From positions 1-64,000 of the forward strand of contig SFGF01000009.1 of assembly GCA_004556655.1 (NCBI GenBank): 64,000 bases of DNA. The letters are read 5' to 3'. Positions 1 through 8,318 of the stretch are shown here, in pieces. Source of the stretch: Lachnospiraceae bacterium (GTDB taxonomy: Bacteria > Bacillota > Clostridia > Lachnospirales > Lachnospiraceae). A program made the translations under genes and the position numbers. The notes beneath the pieces were generated by a model, which searched no databases, was not told the DNA's origin, and saw only the letters and a list, made by a program, of their open reading frames with translations. Numbering within the stretch: the first letter of the stretch is position 1; every line of letters begins with the position of its first letter.

Positions 1-117
1 AAAAAATGTCAGGGAGGTCACCCAGACCGGATTTCGGACGGACTGACTACAGGTTCAAGATAAATGATAATTTTGGGATGCTTCATGAAACAACCCTGGG
101 TATCCCCCAAACGTGTC

Positions 118-146
118 TTGTGTGTGTTGTCTTAAGATAGTATAAT
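118..146 (+). promoter_or_regulatory. Promoter of the SpaA-type surface protein gene
   Basis: A -35 TTGTGT (118-123), a 17-base spacer and a consensus -10 TATAAT (141-146) lie just upstream of the gene. The ribosome binding site AAAGGAG is at 174-180. I recognise nothing in bases 1-117. Confidence 0.6.
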
Positions 147-188
147 ATCAGAGGAGATAAAAAAATTATTTTCAAAGGAGAAATGAAC

Positions 189-1913
189 ATGAGAAACCAT
201 GAAAAACTGAAAAAAATATTGGGTTTGTTGCTATGTTGTTTTATGGTGTTGGGAATGCTTCCCGACATGGCACATGCGGCCGTGTCGGCTAGCCTGGAGG
301 TTTTGAAGACCGATAAAGAAGGTTATCCTCTGTCCGGTGCGGAGTTTATCCTGACAGAAATTAATGATGACAGCGAACCAGCTAGTGAACCTGCTTATAG
401 TGCCGTATCAGATGCAGATGGCAAAGCCGTTTTTACCAATATGGAAGATGGTGAATACATTTTGAGTGAACGGACGGCACCCGAGGGCTATATTCGCTCT
501 GACGAAACGTATTCGTTGATTGTTCGGAATGGCGTTGTTTATGAGAAACCTGATGATAATGAAGATTTAGTATACGAATTTCGGCAGGTTACTTATATGA
601 ATATAAAAGAGCCGACATCATGCCAGTTTACTGTAAAGAAGACAGATACCAATGGAAATCCATTGCAGGGAGCAACATTTTCACTGACCGGTACCGGTAA
701 TTCTGTGGGTAAGGATTATTCGGCAGTTTCTGACCAGGATGGAATTGCGACCTTTGATGCGCCGGAAGGCTATTATACATTGACCGAGAGTGTTGCGCCG
801 GAAGGCTATGTAAAATCGGATGAATCATATGAGATTTCCGTTTTTGATGGGAAAGTGTATTTAATTTATGTAGGGGACGAATACGGTGAGTTTAGTGATT
901 ACCAGCAGGTTACTTTTGTGAACGAAAAACTGCCAACATATCAGTTTACTGTAAAGAAGACAGATACCAATGGAAATCCATTGCAGGGAGCAACATTTTC
1001 ACTGACTGGTACCGGTAATTATGTGGGTAAGAATTATACTGCAGTTTCCGGTCAGGACGGAATTGCTGTCTTTGATGCGCTGGAAGGCCTTTATACACTG
1101 ACCGAGAGTGCTGCACCGGAAGGCTATGTAAAATCAGATGAGTCATATGAGATTTCTATTCATGACGGGAAAGTGTTTTTGATGGATGGACAGGATGGAA
1201 ACGGATTTCCCCAGTATATTAATTATCAGCAGGTTACTTTTGTAAATGAAAAGGAGCCGGTGGTCACTGTTGCAGTTCCGTTTATCAAAGAAGTTGTGCA
1301 GAATGGTGAAAAAGTACCGGGAACTGAAACCTTCCGTTTTGAAATTATTTCAGATACCAATATCGAAAATGCAAAGATTCAGATGATTTCTAATACAGTG
1401 GTAACCAATGGTAAAGGAAATTTCAACGGCGAACTGAAATTTACTGTACCTGTAAGTAAGATGGTTTCACTGATGGATGGATTTTATATCAGAGAGGTCA
1501 AAGGAAATGCGGATGGATGGACCTATTCGGATGCGGTATATCTGGTGGTTCCTTATGTAAGTGACACTGCCAATGTTCCCGGATTCAGTGGTTTCAGTTA
1601 TTATGGGGTATCCGGAAATCAGACGGATGGATTTTTAATTGATCAGACACCGTTGAATGAACTTCGCTTTATCAACAGCTACAACAAAGCAGAGGAAGTA
1701 ACCACAATTAAACCGACGGAACCAAATACAACTTCCGGAACGACAACGGGAACGACAGCGGGAACGACAGCGGCTTCCACGAAAACAACGATACAAGGTG
1801 TTGAGACAGGTGACAGCAGCAATATGTTCCTTTGGATTGGGTTATTGTTCGTTTCGGCAGCAGGTGTATTTGCGATGATGATGTTTAGCAGAAAAAGCAG
1901 ACATCACGTGTAA
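189..1913 (+). CDS. SpaA/Cna-B repeat surface protein with sortase signal
   Basis: Wall-anchored adhesin or pilin-like protein of about 574 residues. I chose the second in-frame ATG because AAAGGAG (174-180) sits 8 bases before it but only 2 before the ATG at 183. A signal peptide ends near AHA (about residue 30). Three Cna-B/SpaA beta-sandwich domains follow (about 35-140, 145-250, 252-358), each opening with a VxKTD strand whose Lys usually forms the isopeptide bond, and closing with an E-box such as TLTESVAPEGY. Residues about 360-500 resemble a further pilin isopeptide domain. A Thr/Gly-rich stalk leads to VETGD (about 538-542), a membrane helix and a basic tail (RKSRHHV), which is a non-LPXTG sorting signal. 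The only sortase in the window is class B at 18857-19675; pairing the two is a guess. Confidence 0.85.
   Translation: MRNHEKLKKILGLLLCCFMVLGMLPDMAHAAVSASLEVLKTDKEGYPLSGAEFILTEINDDSEPASEPAYSAVSDADGKAVFTNMEDGEYILSERTAPEGYIRSDETYSLIVRNGVVYEKPDDNEDLVYEFRQVTYMNIKEPTSCQFTVKKTDTNGNPLQGATFSLTGTGNSVGKDYSAVSDQDGIATFDAPEGYYTLTESVAPEGYVKSDESYEISVFDGKVYLIYVGDEYGEFSDYQQVTFVNEKLPTYQFTVKKTDTNGNPLQGATFSLTGTGNYVGKNYTAVSGQDGIAVFDALEGLYTLTESAAPEGYVKSDESYEISIHDGKVFLMDGQDGNGFPQYINYQQVTFVNEKEPVVTVAVPFIKEVVQNGEKVPGTETFRFEIISDTNIENAKIQMISNTVVTNGKGNFNGELKFTVPVSKMVSLMDGFYIREVKGNADGWTYSDAVYLVVPYVSDTANVPGFSGFSYYGVSGNQTDGFLIDQTPLNELRFINSYNKAEEVTTIKPTEPNTTSGTTTGTTAGTTAASTKTTIQGVETGDSSNMFLWIGLLFVSAAGVFAMMMFSRKSRHHV
624..1250 (+). 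repeat. Tandem in-gene Cna-B domain repeat, 318-base period
   Basis: Bases 624-688 recur without change at 942-1006, giving a period of 318 bases (106 codons). The rest of the two units is similar but diverged, especially in the variable loop near each unit's end. This points to a recent in-frame domain duplication or gene conversion. Confidence 0.85.
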
Positions 1914-1935
1914 GAAAACGGAATCGGAAAATAGA

Positions 1936-1981
1936 AAATCAAGGTGTTATCCCGGAAATCAGGGAAACACCTTGATTTTTT
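1936..1981 (+). terminator. Rho-independent terminator
   Basis: An inverted repeat (arms 1936-1948 and 1966-1979, with AAGGTGTT pairing with AACACCTT) runs into a T-rich tract directly after the surface protein gene. Confidence 0.8.
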
Positions 1982-2064
1982 ATATCATAAAAAAGTACTA
2001 TTGAGTTTCTGTTTCCTTTGTGAAATAATAGAAATACTATGTAATGAACTCAGGAGGAATGTCC

Positions 2065-3468
2065 GTGTGTGCCAATCTGCGTAACCATAAAGATGTTAGT
2101 AAACATAATTACTCGATAAAAAATGAATCCTACGCCATATTTATGCGAAAGCTGTTGACTCTGGTTCTTCCCATTACCTTTCAGCAGTTTATGCTGGCGC
2201 TGGTCAGTGCTTCAGATGCTTTGATGTTGGGAGCTTTGACGCAGGATGCGCTCTCAGCAGTTTCTCTTGCCGGTCAGGTGACTTTTGTGGAAAATCTGTT
2301 TCTTGCTGCCATGACGATCGGGCTTTCTATGTTTGCGGCACAATATTGGGGTAAAAAAGATAAAGCTGCGGTAGAGCGTATCTTTGCATATGTGATGAAG
2401 ATTACGATTGCCGTGTCGTTTCTGTTTTTTATTGCAGGACTCTGTATTCCCAAAACGCTGATGCGAATTTTCACAAATGAACAGGTTTTAATTGACTATG
2501 GTGCGGTTTATCTGCGGGTGGTATCCATATCATATCTTTTGACGGGTATTTCTCAGGTTTATCTGTGTGTATTAAAAAACAGCGGCAGGGCTGCCAGATC
2601 CAGCGTAATCAGTTCTGTCAGTGTTATTGTAAATATTGTATTGAATGCAGTTTTTATCTTCGGACTTTTCGGATTTCCCAGAATGGAAATTGCGGGAGCG
2701 GCGCTTGCCACAGTTGCCGCAAGAGCGATAGAGGTTATATGGTGTATTTTTGAAACTGAGAAAAAAGATCAGATCAAACTGCGATGGAAATATATTGTTA
2801 ATGATGATAAGATTCTGCGGCATGATTTCTGGAAATATACCACACCGGTGCTTTGTAATGAGATCGTATGGGGAGTAGGTTTTTCTATGTATTCTGTCAT
2901 TATGGGGCATCTGGGCAGTGATGCTGTGGCGGCGAATTCCATAGCCAATATTGTAAAAAATCTTGTTGCCTGCTTCTGCAACGGTCTTGGAAGTGGCGGC
3001 GGTATTATGGTAGGAAATGAGTTGGGTGCGGGTAAACTGGATACGGCCAAAGTATACGGGGGAAGACTCTGTAGACTGTCTGTTATCTGCGGTGCGGCTA
3101 CGGGGATGGTTCTAATGGCCCTTACCCCGCTTGTTCTCGGGGTGACGGAGTTGACCCCACAGGCGGATGAGTATCTGAAATGGATGCTCGTCATGTGTAC
3201 TTACTATATGATCGGATGCGCAGTCAATGGAACGACAATCGTCGGTATTTTCTGTGCAGGAGGGGATAGTAAGTTTGGTCTGTTCTGTGATATTGTGGTT
3301 ATGTGGTGTATCGTTGTTCCGCTTGGTTTTATTTCCGCATTTGTACTTCATCTTCCTGTGCTTGCCACTTATTTTATCATGAGCATGGATGAAATGATAA
3401 AAATGCCGGCGGTATACATTCATTATAAAAAGTACAAATGGGTGAAAGATTTGACGGTAAAAGAATAG
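2065..3468 (+). CDS. MATE family multidrug/cation antiporter
   Basis: Membrane efflux protein of about 467 residues with twelve hydrophobic segments in two halves, as in NorM/DinF-type MATE pumps that exchange drugs or metabolites for Na+ or H+. I place the start at GTG 2065: AGGAGG (2052-2057) is 7 bases upstream. An ATG at 2044 would lie before that site. The N-terminal helix LPITFQQFMLALVSASDALM and the repeat-half motif GAALATVAARAIEV fit the family. This is one of three MATE genes in the window and is not obviously related to the others. The substrate cannot be told from sequence. Confidence 0.88.
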   Translation: MCANLRNHKDVSKHNYSIKNESYAIFMRKLLTLVLPITFQQFMLALVSASDALMLGALTQDALSAVSLAGQVTFVENLFLAAMTIGLSMFAAQYWGKKDKAAVERIFAYVMKITIAVSFLFFIAGLCIPKTLMRIFTNEQVLIDYGAVYLRVVSISYLLTGISQVYLCVLKNSGRAARSSVISSVSVIVNIVLNAVFIFGLFGFPRMEIAGAALATVAARAIEVIWCIFETEKKDQIKLRWKYIVNDDKILRHDFWKYTTPVLCNEIVWGVGFSMYSVIMGHLGSDAVAANSIANIVKNLVACFCNGLGSGGGIMVGNELGAGKLDTAKVYGGRLCRLSVICGAATGMVLMALTPLVLGVTELTPQADEYLKWMLVMCTYYMIGCAVNGTTIVGIFCAGGDSKFGLFCDIVVMWCIVVPLGFISAFVLHLPVLATYFIMSMDEMIKMPAVYIHYKKYKWVKDLTVKE

Positions 3469-3489
3469 AGATGTTGAGGAGGATAAAAG

Positions 3490-3597
3490 ATGCCGGGATA
3501 TTTAATAAAAGATACAACAAAAGAAGAACGGGAGAAAATAGTAGAGGAGTCGCTTGGCAACATTTCAGCAACCTGTGATGGCTGCAGTTATTATTAA
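3490..3597 (+). CDS. Small Cys-containing peptide, 35 residues
   Basis: A very short gene with a strong ribosome binding site (GAGGAGGATAAAAG) directly before the ATG. The product begins MPGYLIKDTTKEEREKIVEE and ends with CDGCSYY, a CxxC-type pair near the C terminus. It lies 21 bases after the MATE gene and 36 bases before the acetyltransferase. The charged helix and Cys pair do not look like a leader peptide of a known class. It may be a short member of a small Firmicutes protein family or a truncated relative of a longer one. I do not know its function. Confidence 0.6.
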   Translation: MPGYLIKDTTKEEREKIVEESLGNISATCDGCSYY

Positions 3598-3633
3598 AAG
3601 CACAGTACGCTAAAACAAATAAGAAGGAGTTTT

Positions 3634-4407
3634 ATGACAAATCAGGAGATATTAAAAATTGCGCTGCAGCAGTCCGCCTATGACTGTAACTGCAGTCCGG
3701 AGGATTTTCTGTCTTCGGACAATAAAGTTGTGATATCGAAAAAGGAAGAGCGTGCAAGAAAGTATCTGCCACTTCCTTTTGAATGCGATCTGGTGTCTTA
3801 TGGAAATAATATTGTGGCACAGACAAGTGAGCGGCTGAGAAATGTTGTGTATGATTACATACAGAAATATCCGGTGGAGCACTGTTTTGAGACACCTAAC
3901 ATGCAAGTGTTGAATGACAGACTGAAGGAATTTGATCTGAAAATATGTTTCATGGCGGAGTATTTTCTTCCGGATATGAATCAACTGAAAAGGCTTTCCT
4001 GTGAATATCCTTTGAAAATTCTACATCAGCCGGACTTCAAAGAGTTATATACAGAAACCTGGAAAAATGCGCTCTGCAAAGATAGAAAGGAATTGGATGT
4101 TCTGGGGGTAGGTGCTTACGATGGGGATAGATTGATCGGTTTTGCAGGATGTTCCGTTGATTGTGAAACCATGTATCAGATTGGGGTCGATGTACTTCCT
4201 GAATATAGAAGAAAAGGAATTGCTTCTGCAATCACCAGTAATCTGGCAATGGAAATTATAAAACTGGGAAAGGTACCATTCTATTGTGCCGCATGGTCCA
4301 ATATTAAGTCCGTGCGCAATGCCATCCGATGCGGGTTCCGTCCGGCATGGGTGGAGCTGACAGCCCGGGACAGTAACTTTACAGATAAGTTAAATACAGC
4401 AGATTAA
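3634..4407 (+). CDS. GNAT family N-acetyltransferase
   Basis: Probable acetyl-CoA-dependent transferase of 257 residues. The GNAT fold is in the C-terminal half: the strand IGVDVLPEYRRKGIASAI carries the acetyl-CoA pyrophosphate-binding R/QxxGxG/A signature (RRKGIA), followed by the usual helix and the strand-turn NAIRCGFRPAW. Residues 1-110 are less typical and may set the substrate. The ribosome binding site AAGAAGGAG precedes the ATG. It probably shares a transcript with the small peptide upstream and the coiled-coil protein 15 bases downstream. The acceptor substrate is unknown. Confidence 0.8.
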   Translation: MTNQEILKIALQQSAYDCNCSPEDFLSSDNKVVISKKEERARKYLPLPFECDLVSYGNNIVAQTSERLRNVVYDYIQKYPVEHCFETPNMQVLNDRLKEFDLKICFMAEYFLPDMNQLKRLSCEYPLKILHQPDFKELYTETWKNALCKDRKELDVLGVGAYDGDRLIGFAGCSVDCETMYQIGVDVLPEYRRKGIASAITSNLAMEIIKLGKVPFYCAAWSNIKSVRNAIRCGFRPAWVELTARDSNFTDKLNTAD

Positions 4408-4422
4408 GAGGAACATCTTATA

Positions 4423-5082
4423 ATGAACAATGAGATCCTAAGTAATATACAGGAAAAAATAAAGAATATAAGAAAAAGACATATCGTATACGGTTTTACA
4501 GTTGTTTTCGTGTGTCTGATCGCAATATTGGGATGTGTAATAGGGGTAAATGCAAAGAAAACCCAGAAGCAGAGGGAGCAGAACAGTCAGTATGTTTTGG
4601 AGATAGATACCCTGAATGGATCACTGTCTGAAAAAGAAAGCATCATAGAGGCACATGAGGCATCCATACAGGAACTGGAGAAGAAAAACAATAATCTGGA
4701 ACAGGAACTTTCAAAATATCAGGATCAGCAGGTGCAGCTTGATGATTTGAACACCAAATTTAACGAACTGATGGAAAATTACAACGAAGTGCTTGCTGAA
4801 TATCAGGAAGCACAGACCACCATCGAATCATTAAATGGACAGATTGCTTCACTGAAAACAGAAAATGAAAAACTGAAGTCGGAAAATGAAAGGCTGAAAA
4901 AAGAGGCACAGCAGTTTGCATTTGGTGGTAATGATTCATCCGGGAAGATTGTATACTGGGTACCCGGAGGATCAGCCTATCATTCTACACCAGACTGTGT
5001 GGCATTGAAGTGGTCCGATAACGTACAGAGTGGTTCCATTGCGGAAAGTGGAAAAAGTAGAGCCTGCAGTCTGTGCAATTAA
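4423..5082 (+). CDS. Membrane-anchored coiled-coil protein with C-terminal Cys/His domain
   Basis: A 219-residue protein. A helix at about 22-42 (YGFTVVFVCLIAILGCVIGV) anchors it, followed by a long heptad-rich coiled coil (about 50-165). The C-terminal 50 residues form a small domain with the pattern YHSTPDCVAL ... ACSLCN, resembling the short Cys/His domains at the end of some Firmicutes competence-type or nuclease-type secreted proteins; metal binding is plausible. It would place this small domain on an extracellular stalk. No function is known. It starts 15 bases after the acetyltransferase and ends 10 bases before the DUF3786 gene. Confidence 0.75.
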   Translation: MNNEILSNIQEKIKNIRKRHIVYGFTVVFVCLIAILGCVIGVNAKKTQKQREQNSQYVLEIDTLNGSLSEKESIIEAHEASIQELEKKNNNLEQELSKYQDQQVQLDDLNTKFNELMENYNEVLAEYQEAQTTIESLNGQIASLKTENEKLKSENERLKKEAQQFAFGGNDSSGKIVYWVPGGSAYHSTPDCVALKWSDNVQSGSIAESGKSRACSLCN

Positions 5083-5092
5083 TGGGGGAAAT

Positions 5093-5737
5093 ATGAAAGA
5101 ATCAAATTATGAAATCACGAAAAAGAAAACGGCACAGCAGTTTTTGCAGTATGATCAGAAGACCATGATTGAAAAATATCATTTGGACCATGATGAGGAT
5201 TATCTGTATCTGACATTTGTAAGTCAGTTATATCGTATTGATCGTACCAGCGGTCTGGTGGTAAGATGTGCGGCAGGTTCACTGCCGGAAAGAGAAGCTG
5301 GTTACGATGAAGCCATGTCCATCTACGATATTCTCTGTTATGCGAAGGAGAATTGCAGCCTTTCAGGGAAGTATTGTCTTACCAACAGTTTGAAGGGAAT
5401 TGTAAAGACGAGTGTCGGCCATCCGGGAGACGGTTCTTTTCAGAAGGAAAAGATGTATTTTGATAAAGAGACAGAAAAGCTGTCTGAAGCATGCAGAAAG
5501 TTGGGAGGAGTCCCAGCGGGAAAAGGAGACGTGGCATACCGGATCCAGGTATTCCCGTTTTTGCCGGTAATTTTTCAGTTCTGGAATTCGGATGAGGATT
5601 TTGATGCAGAGATACAGTTTTTGTGGGATGAGAACACATTGCAGTACATGCATTTTGAGACACTCTGGTATGTGATGTCACATATCGTCAGACGGCTTAT
5701 GGAAGAAGCAGATGGCTTGCTGCTTTGCGACCGATAA
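5093..5737 (+). CDS. DUF3786 family protein
   Basis: A 214-residue soluble protein. The start at 5093 follows GGGGGAAAT and lies 10 bases after the previous stop. The C-terminal half, with FPFLPVIFQFWNSDEDF, then LWDENTLQYMHFETLWYV, matches my memory of DUF3786 proteins found in anaerobes, often near corrinoid or iron-sulfur enzymes. That fits the radical SAM, UroD-like and CobW genes downstream, although a terminator at 5777-5810 separates it from them. The reaction is unknown. Confidence 0.65.
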   Translation: MKESNYEITKKKTAQQFLQYDQKTMIEKYHLDHDEDYLYLTFVSQLYRIDRTSGLVVRCAAGSLPEREAGYDEAMSIYDILCYAKENCSLSGKYCLTNSLKGIVKTSVGHPGDGSFQKEKMYFDKETEKLSEACRKLGGVPAGKGDVAYRIQVFPFLPVIFQFWNSDEDFDAEIQFLWDENTLQYMHFETLWYVMSHIVRRLMEEADGLLLCDR

Positions 5738-5776
5738 AAGAATAAAAATGCGATAGAGTATGTGATTATGTCTGGT

Positions 5777-5810
5777 ACAAGAAGTTTCGTTAAGAGACTT
5801 CTTGTTTTTA
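5777..5810 (+). terminator. Rho-independent terminator
   Basis: A 12-bp stem with one G-U pair (5777-5788 with 5794-5805) and a GTTAA loop is followed by TTTTTA. It separates the DUF3786 gene from the radical SAM gene and argues against a radical SAM start upstream of 5921. Confidence 0.75.
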
Positions 5811-5920
5811 TTTTGAAAATACCTGTAATTATTACAGAAAATCAAAAAAAATTTCTAAAAAAGAAAACAGAAATGCAATATTATGAAAGAAAGCAAATGA
5901 ATTCAATGGGAGGTGAAGAT

Positions 5921-6907
5921 ATGTGTCAGAAAGATATATGGGAAGCCGATCTCAAAAAAATTTTAATAAAAGTTGACTCGGATGAACTTCTTACCCGGGA
6001 AGATGCGGTGGCTCTGCTGCATATTGATAATTATTCGGAAGGTTTTTATACGCTTCTTGCTAAAGCAAATGAATTATCCCGAAAAGAATACGGCGATAAG
6101 GGGTATGTGTTTGCACAGATTGGTCTGAACAGTTCCCCTTGTCCCGGAAATTGTAAATTCTGTTCGCTGGCCTATAACAATTTTGTTGTGGAAAAAGAGA
6201 CGGAAAAAACCCGGGAGGAAGTTCTGGATGAGACAAAACGGGCTGTGGAAGAGGGCGTGGATGCACTGTTCCTTATGACGACAGCTGATTATGATTTTGA
6301 GAAATATCTTGAAATCTCAAGGGAAGTAAAGAAATTGCTCCCGGAAGATACCATGTTCATTGCCAATATCGGAGATTTCGATGAAACAGGAGCAAAAAAA
6401 CTGAAAGAAGCCGGATTTACAGGGGCATATCACATAGTAAGACTGAATGAAGGAATCGATACGAACCTTCCTGTGGAACAGAGAGAGAGAACTCTTGATG
6501 CGATCCAGAAGGCAGGGCTGGAACTGATCTACTGTGTAGAGCCTATAGGACCGGAACATACATACGAACAGATGGCGGATGAGATGTTAAGGGCGAGAAG
6601 ATACAATGTAAATGTTATGGCATGTATGAAGAGGGTCTGTGTTCCCGGAACTCCTTTGTATGAAAAAGGAGAAATTACCGATCTGGAACTGACAAAAATC
6701 GTGGCAGTTACCCGTCTGGTGACACGACCGAAAAAATCGATGAATGTACATGAACCGAAACAGATGGCATTGCTGGCTGGTGTGAACCAGTTATATGCAG
6801 AAATAGGAATCAATCCGAGAGACTGTGCAGCGGACACGGAACAGAACAGAGGAAGCTCCATCGAAGCAATGAGAGATATGCTGAAACAGGCAGGGTATAG
6901 CAGGTAA
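5921..6907 (+). CDS. Radical SAM protein (BioB/HydE/PylB-like group)
   Basis: A 328-residue radical SAM enzyme. The cluster motif CPGNCKFC gives C74, C78 and C81 (CxxxCxxC) for the [4Fe-4S] that cleaves SAM. The TIM-barrel size and the strand GVDALFLMTTADYDF resemble biotin synthase, HydE and methylornithine synthase relatives. The start at ATG 5921 follows GGGAGGTGAAGAT; the frame is open further upstream but crosses the terminator at 5777-5810. It is followed 49 bases later by a UroD-thioredoxin fusion and then a CobW GTPase, so a role in corrinoid or methyl-group chemistry is inferred. The substrate is unknown. Confidence 0.8.
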   Translation: MCQKDIWEADLKKILIKVDSDELLTREDAVALLHIDNYSEGFYTLLAKANELSRKEYGDKGYVFAQIGLNSSPCPGNCKFCSLAYNNFVVEKETEKTREEVLDETKRAVEEGVDALFLMTTADYDFEKYLEISREVKKLLPEDTMFIANIGDFDETGAKKLKEAGFTGAYHIVRLNEGIDTNLPVEQRERTLDAIQKAGLELIYCVEPIGPEHTYEQMADEMLRARRYNVNVMACMKRVCVPGTPLYEKGEITDLELTKIVAVTRLVTRPKKSMNVHEPKQMALLAGVNQLYAEIGINPRDCAADTEQNRGSSIEAMRDMLKQAGYSR

Positions 6908-6956
6908 GAAGCCTGATAGTTGAAAATATGTATTTTATGAAAGAGAGGAATGAATT

Positions 6957-8318
6957 ATGACACCGAAAGAGACGTTGATCAAAGTATTGCATCACGAAAA
7001 AACAGACCAGGTACCGTGGGTACCATTTGCGGGAGTACATGCAGGCCGTCTGCTGGGATATACCGCAACAGAAGTTCTTCAGGATGAGGATAAATTATTT
7101 GATTCTTTGATGGAAGTAAACAAATTGTACAGACCATCCGGTCAGCCGGTGATTTTTGACCTTCAGGTAGAGGCAGAATGTCTTGGCTGTGAACTGACCT
7201 GGGCGAAGGATGCACCTCCGTCTGTATCCAAGCATCCGCTGGAGGAGGAAGAGGAACTGGAGACCCCGTGTTATTGTACGATCCCTACCAAAGAGTCCGG
7301 ACGTATCCCGATGATTTTGCGGGTTATGAAACGGATGAAAGAGGCGGTAGGAGATACAACAGCCCTGTACGGACTGATCTGCGGACCATTTACACTGGCA
7401 ACCCATCTGCGGGGCAATAACATTTTTATGGATATGTATGATGATGAAGAAGCAGTGGAAGAATTTCTTGCATATTGCTGCGCAATCTCGAAAAAAATGG
7501 CAGAATACTATATTGAAGCCGGAATGGATGTGATCGCAGTGGTGGATCCGTTGATCTCACAGATTTCCTCCAATCATTTTGAACAGTTCATGCATAAACC
7601 ATTTTCTGAACTGTTTGCTCATATCCGTGAGCTGGGCGCTTTGTCTTCTTTCTTTGTATGCGGAGATGCTACAAGAAATATCGAGGTAATGTGCAAGACT
7701 TGTCCGGATGCTATTTCTATCGATGAAAATGTAGATATTCTGGCAGCAAAGAAAATTACCGATCAATATAATATTACCATCGGCGGAAATATCCCTCTGA
7801 CAACGATTATGCTTCACGGAAATCAGCAGGATAATATGAAATTTGTTGTGGACCTTTTGGACAGCATGGAAGATAAGACGAATTTCATTCTGGCACCGGG
7901 CTGCGATATGCCGTATGCCGTACCGGTGGAAAATGCAATTGGCGTGGCTCAGGCAATGTATGAGACAGATTCTGTGCGTGAGATGCTGAAAAACTATGTG
8001 GCTGAGGATGATGATATTGAAGTAGAACTTCCGGATTATGAGCATCTGGAAAAACCATTGGTGGAAGTATTTACGCTGGATTCTGCTACCTGTGCCGCTT
8101 GTACCTACATGATGGGAGCAGCTAATGAAGCAAAAGCCACATTTGGTGATGTCATCGATATGGTGGAATACAAATTTACGGAAAAAGAAAATATTGCAAG
8201 ATGTAAAAAGATGGGTGTGCCGAATCTTCCGTCCCTTTATATCAACGGTAAACTGAAATTCCGTTCCCTTATGCCTGCAAAAGAAGAACTGGAAGCGGCA
8301 ATCCGTGAAGTAATGTGA
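6957..8318 (+). CDS. UroD/MtaA-type protein fused to a thioredoxin-like domain
   Basis: A 453-residue protein. Residues 1 to about 350 have the uroporphyrinogen decarboxylase/MtaA/CmuA fold; in anaerobes this clade usually moves methyl groups between a corrinoid protein and a thiol or folate rather than decarboxylating uroporphyrinogen. The metal-site region reads FVCGDATRN, so the usual His before the Cys is absent. From about 366 to 453 lies a thioredoxin-like domain (VEVFTLDSATCAACTYM, C379 and C382 as CxxC, then GVPNLPSLYINGK with the expected cis-Pro region). The stop overlaps the CobW start. The fused redox domain suggests an internal thiol acceptor or reductant; this is inference. Confidence 0.8.
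   Translation: MTPKETLIKVLHHEKTDQVPWVPFAGVHAGRLLGYTATEVLQDEDKLFDSLMEVNKLYRPSGQPVIFDLQVEAECLGCELTWAKDAPPSVSKHPLEEEEELETPCYCTIPTKESGRIPMILRVMKRMKEAVGDTTALYGLICGPFTLATHLRGNNIFMDMYDDEEAVEEFLAYCCAISKKMAEYYIEAGMDVIAVVDPLISQISSNHFEQFMHKPFSELFAHIRELGALSSFFVCGDATRNIEVMCKTCPDAISIDENVDILAAKKITDQYNITIGGNIPLTTIMLHGNQQDNMKFVVDLLDSMEDKTNFILAPGCDMPYAVPVENAIGVAQAMYETDSVREMLKNYVAEDDDIEVELPDYEHLEKPLVEVFTLDSATCAACTYMMGAANEAKATFGDVIDMVEYKFTEKENIARCKKMGVPNLPSLYINGKLKFRSLMPAKEELEAAIREVM

Noticed and set aside
1..182. Short open frames at the left edge
   Set aside because: A plus-strand frame stays open to about 138, but it has no ribosome binding site, overlaps the promoter at 118-146 and resembles no protein I know.
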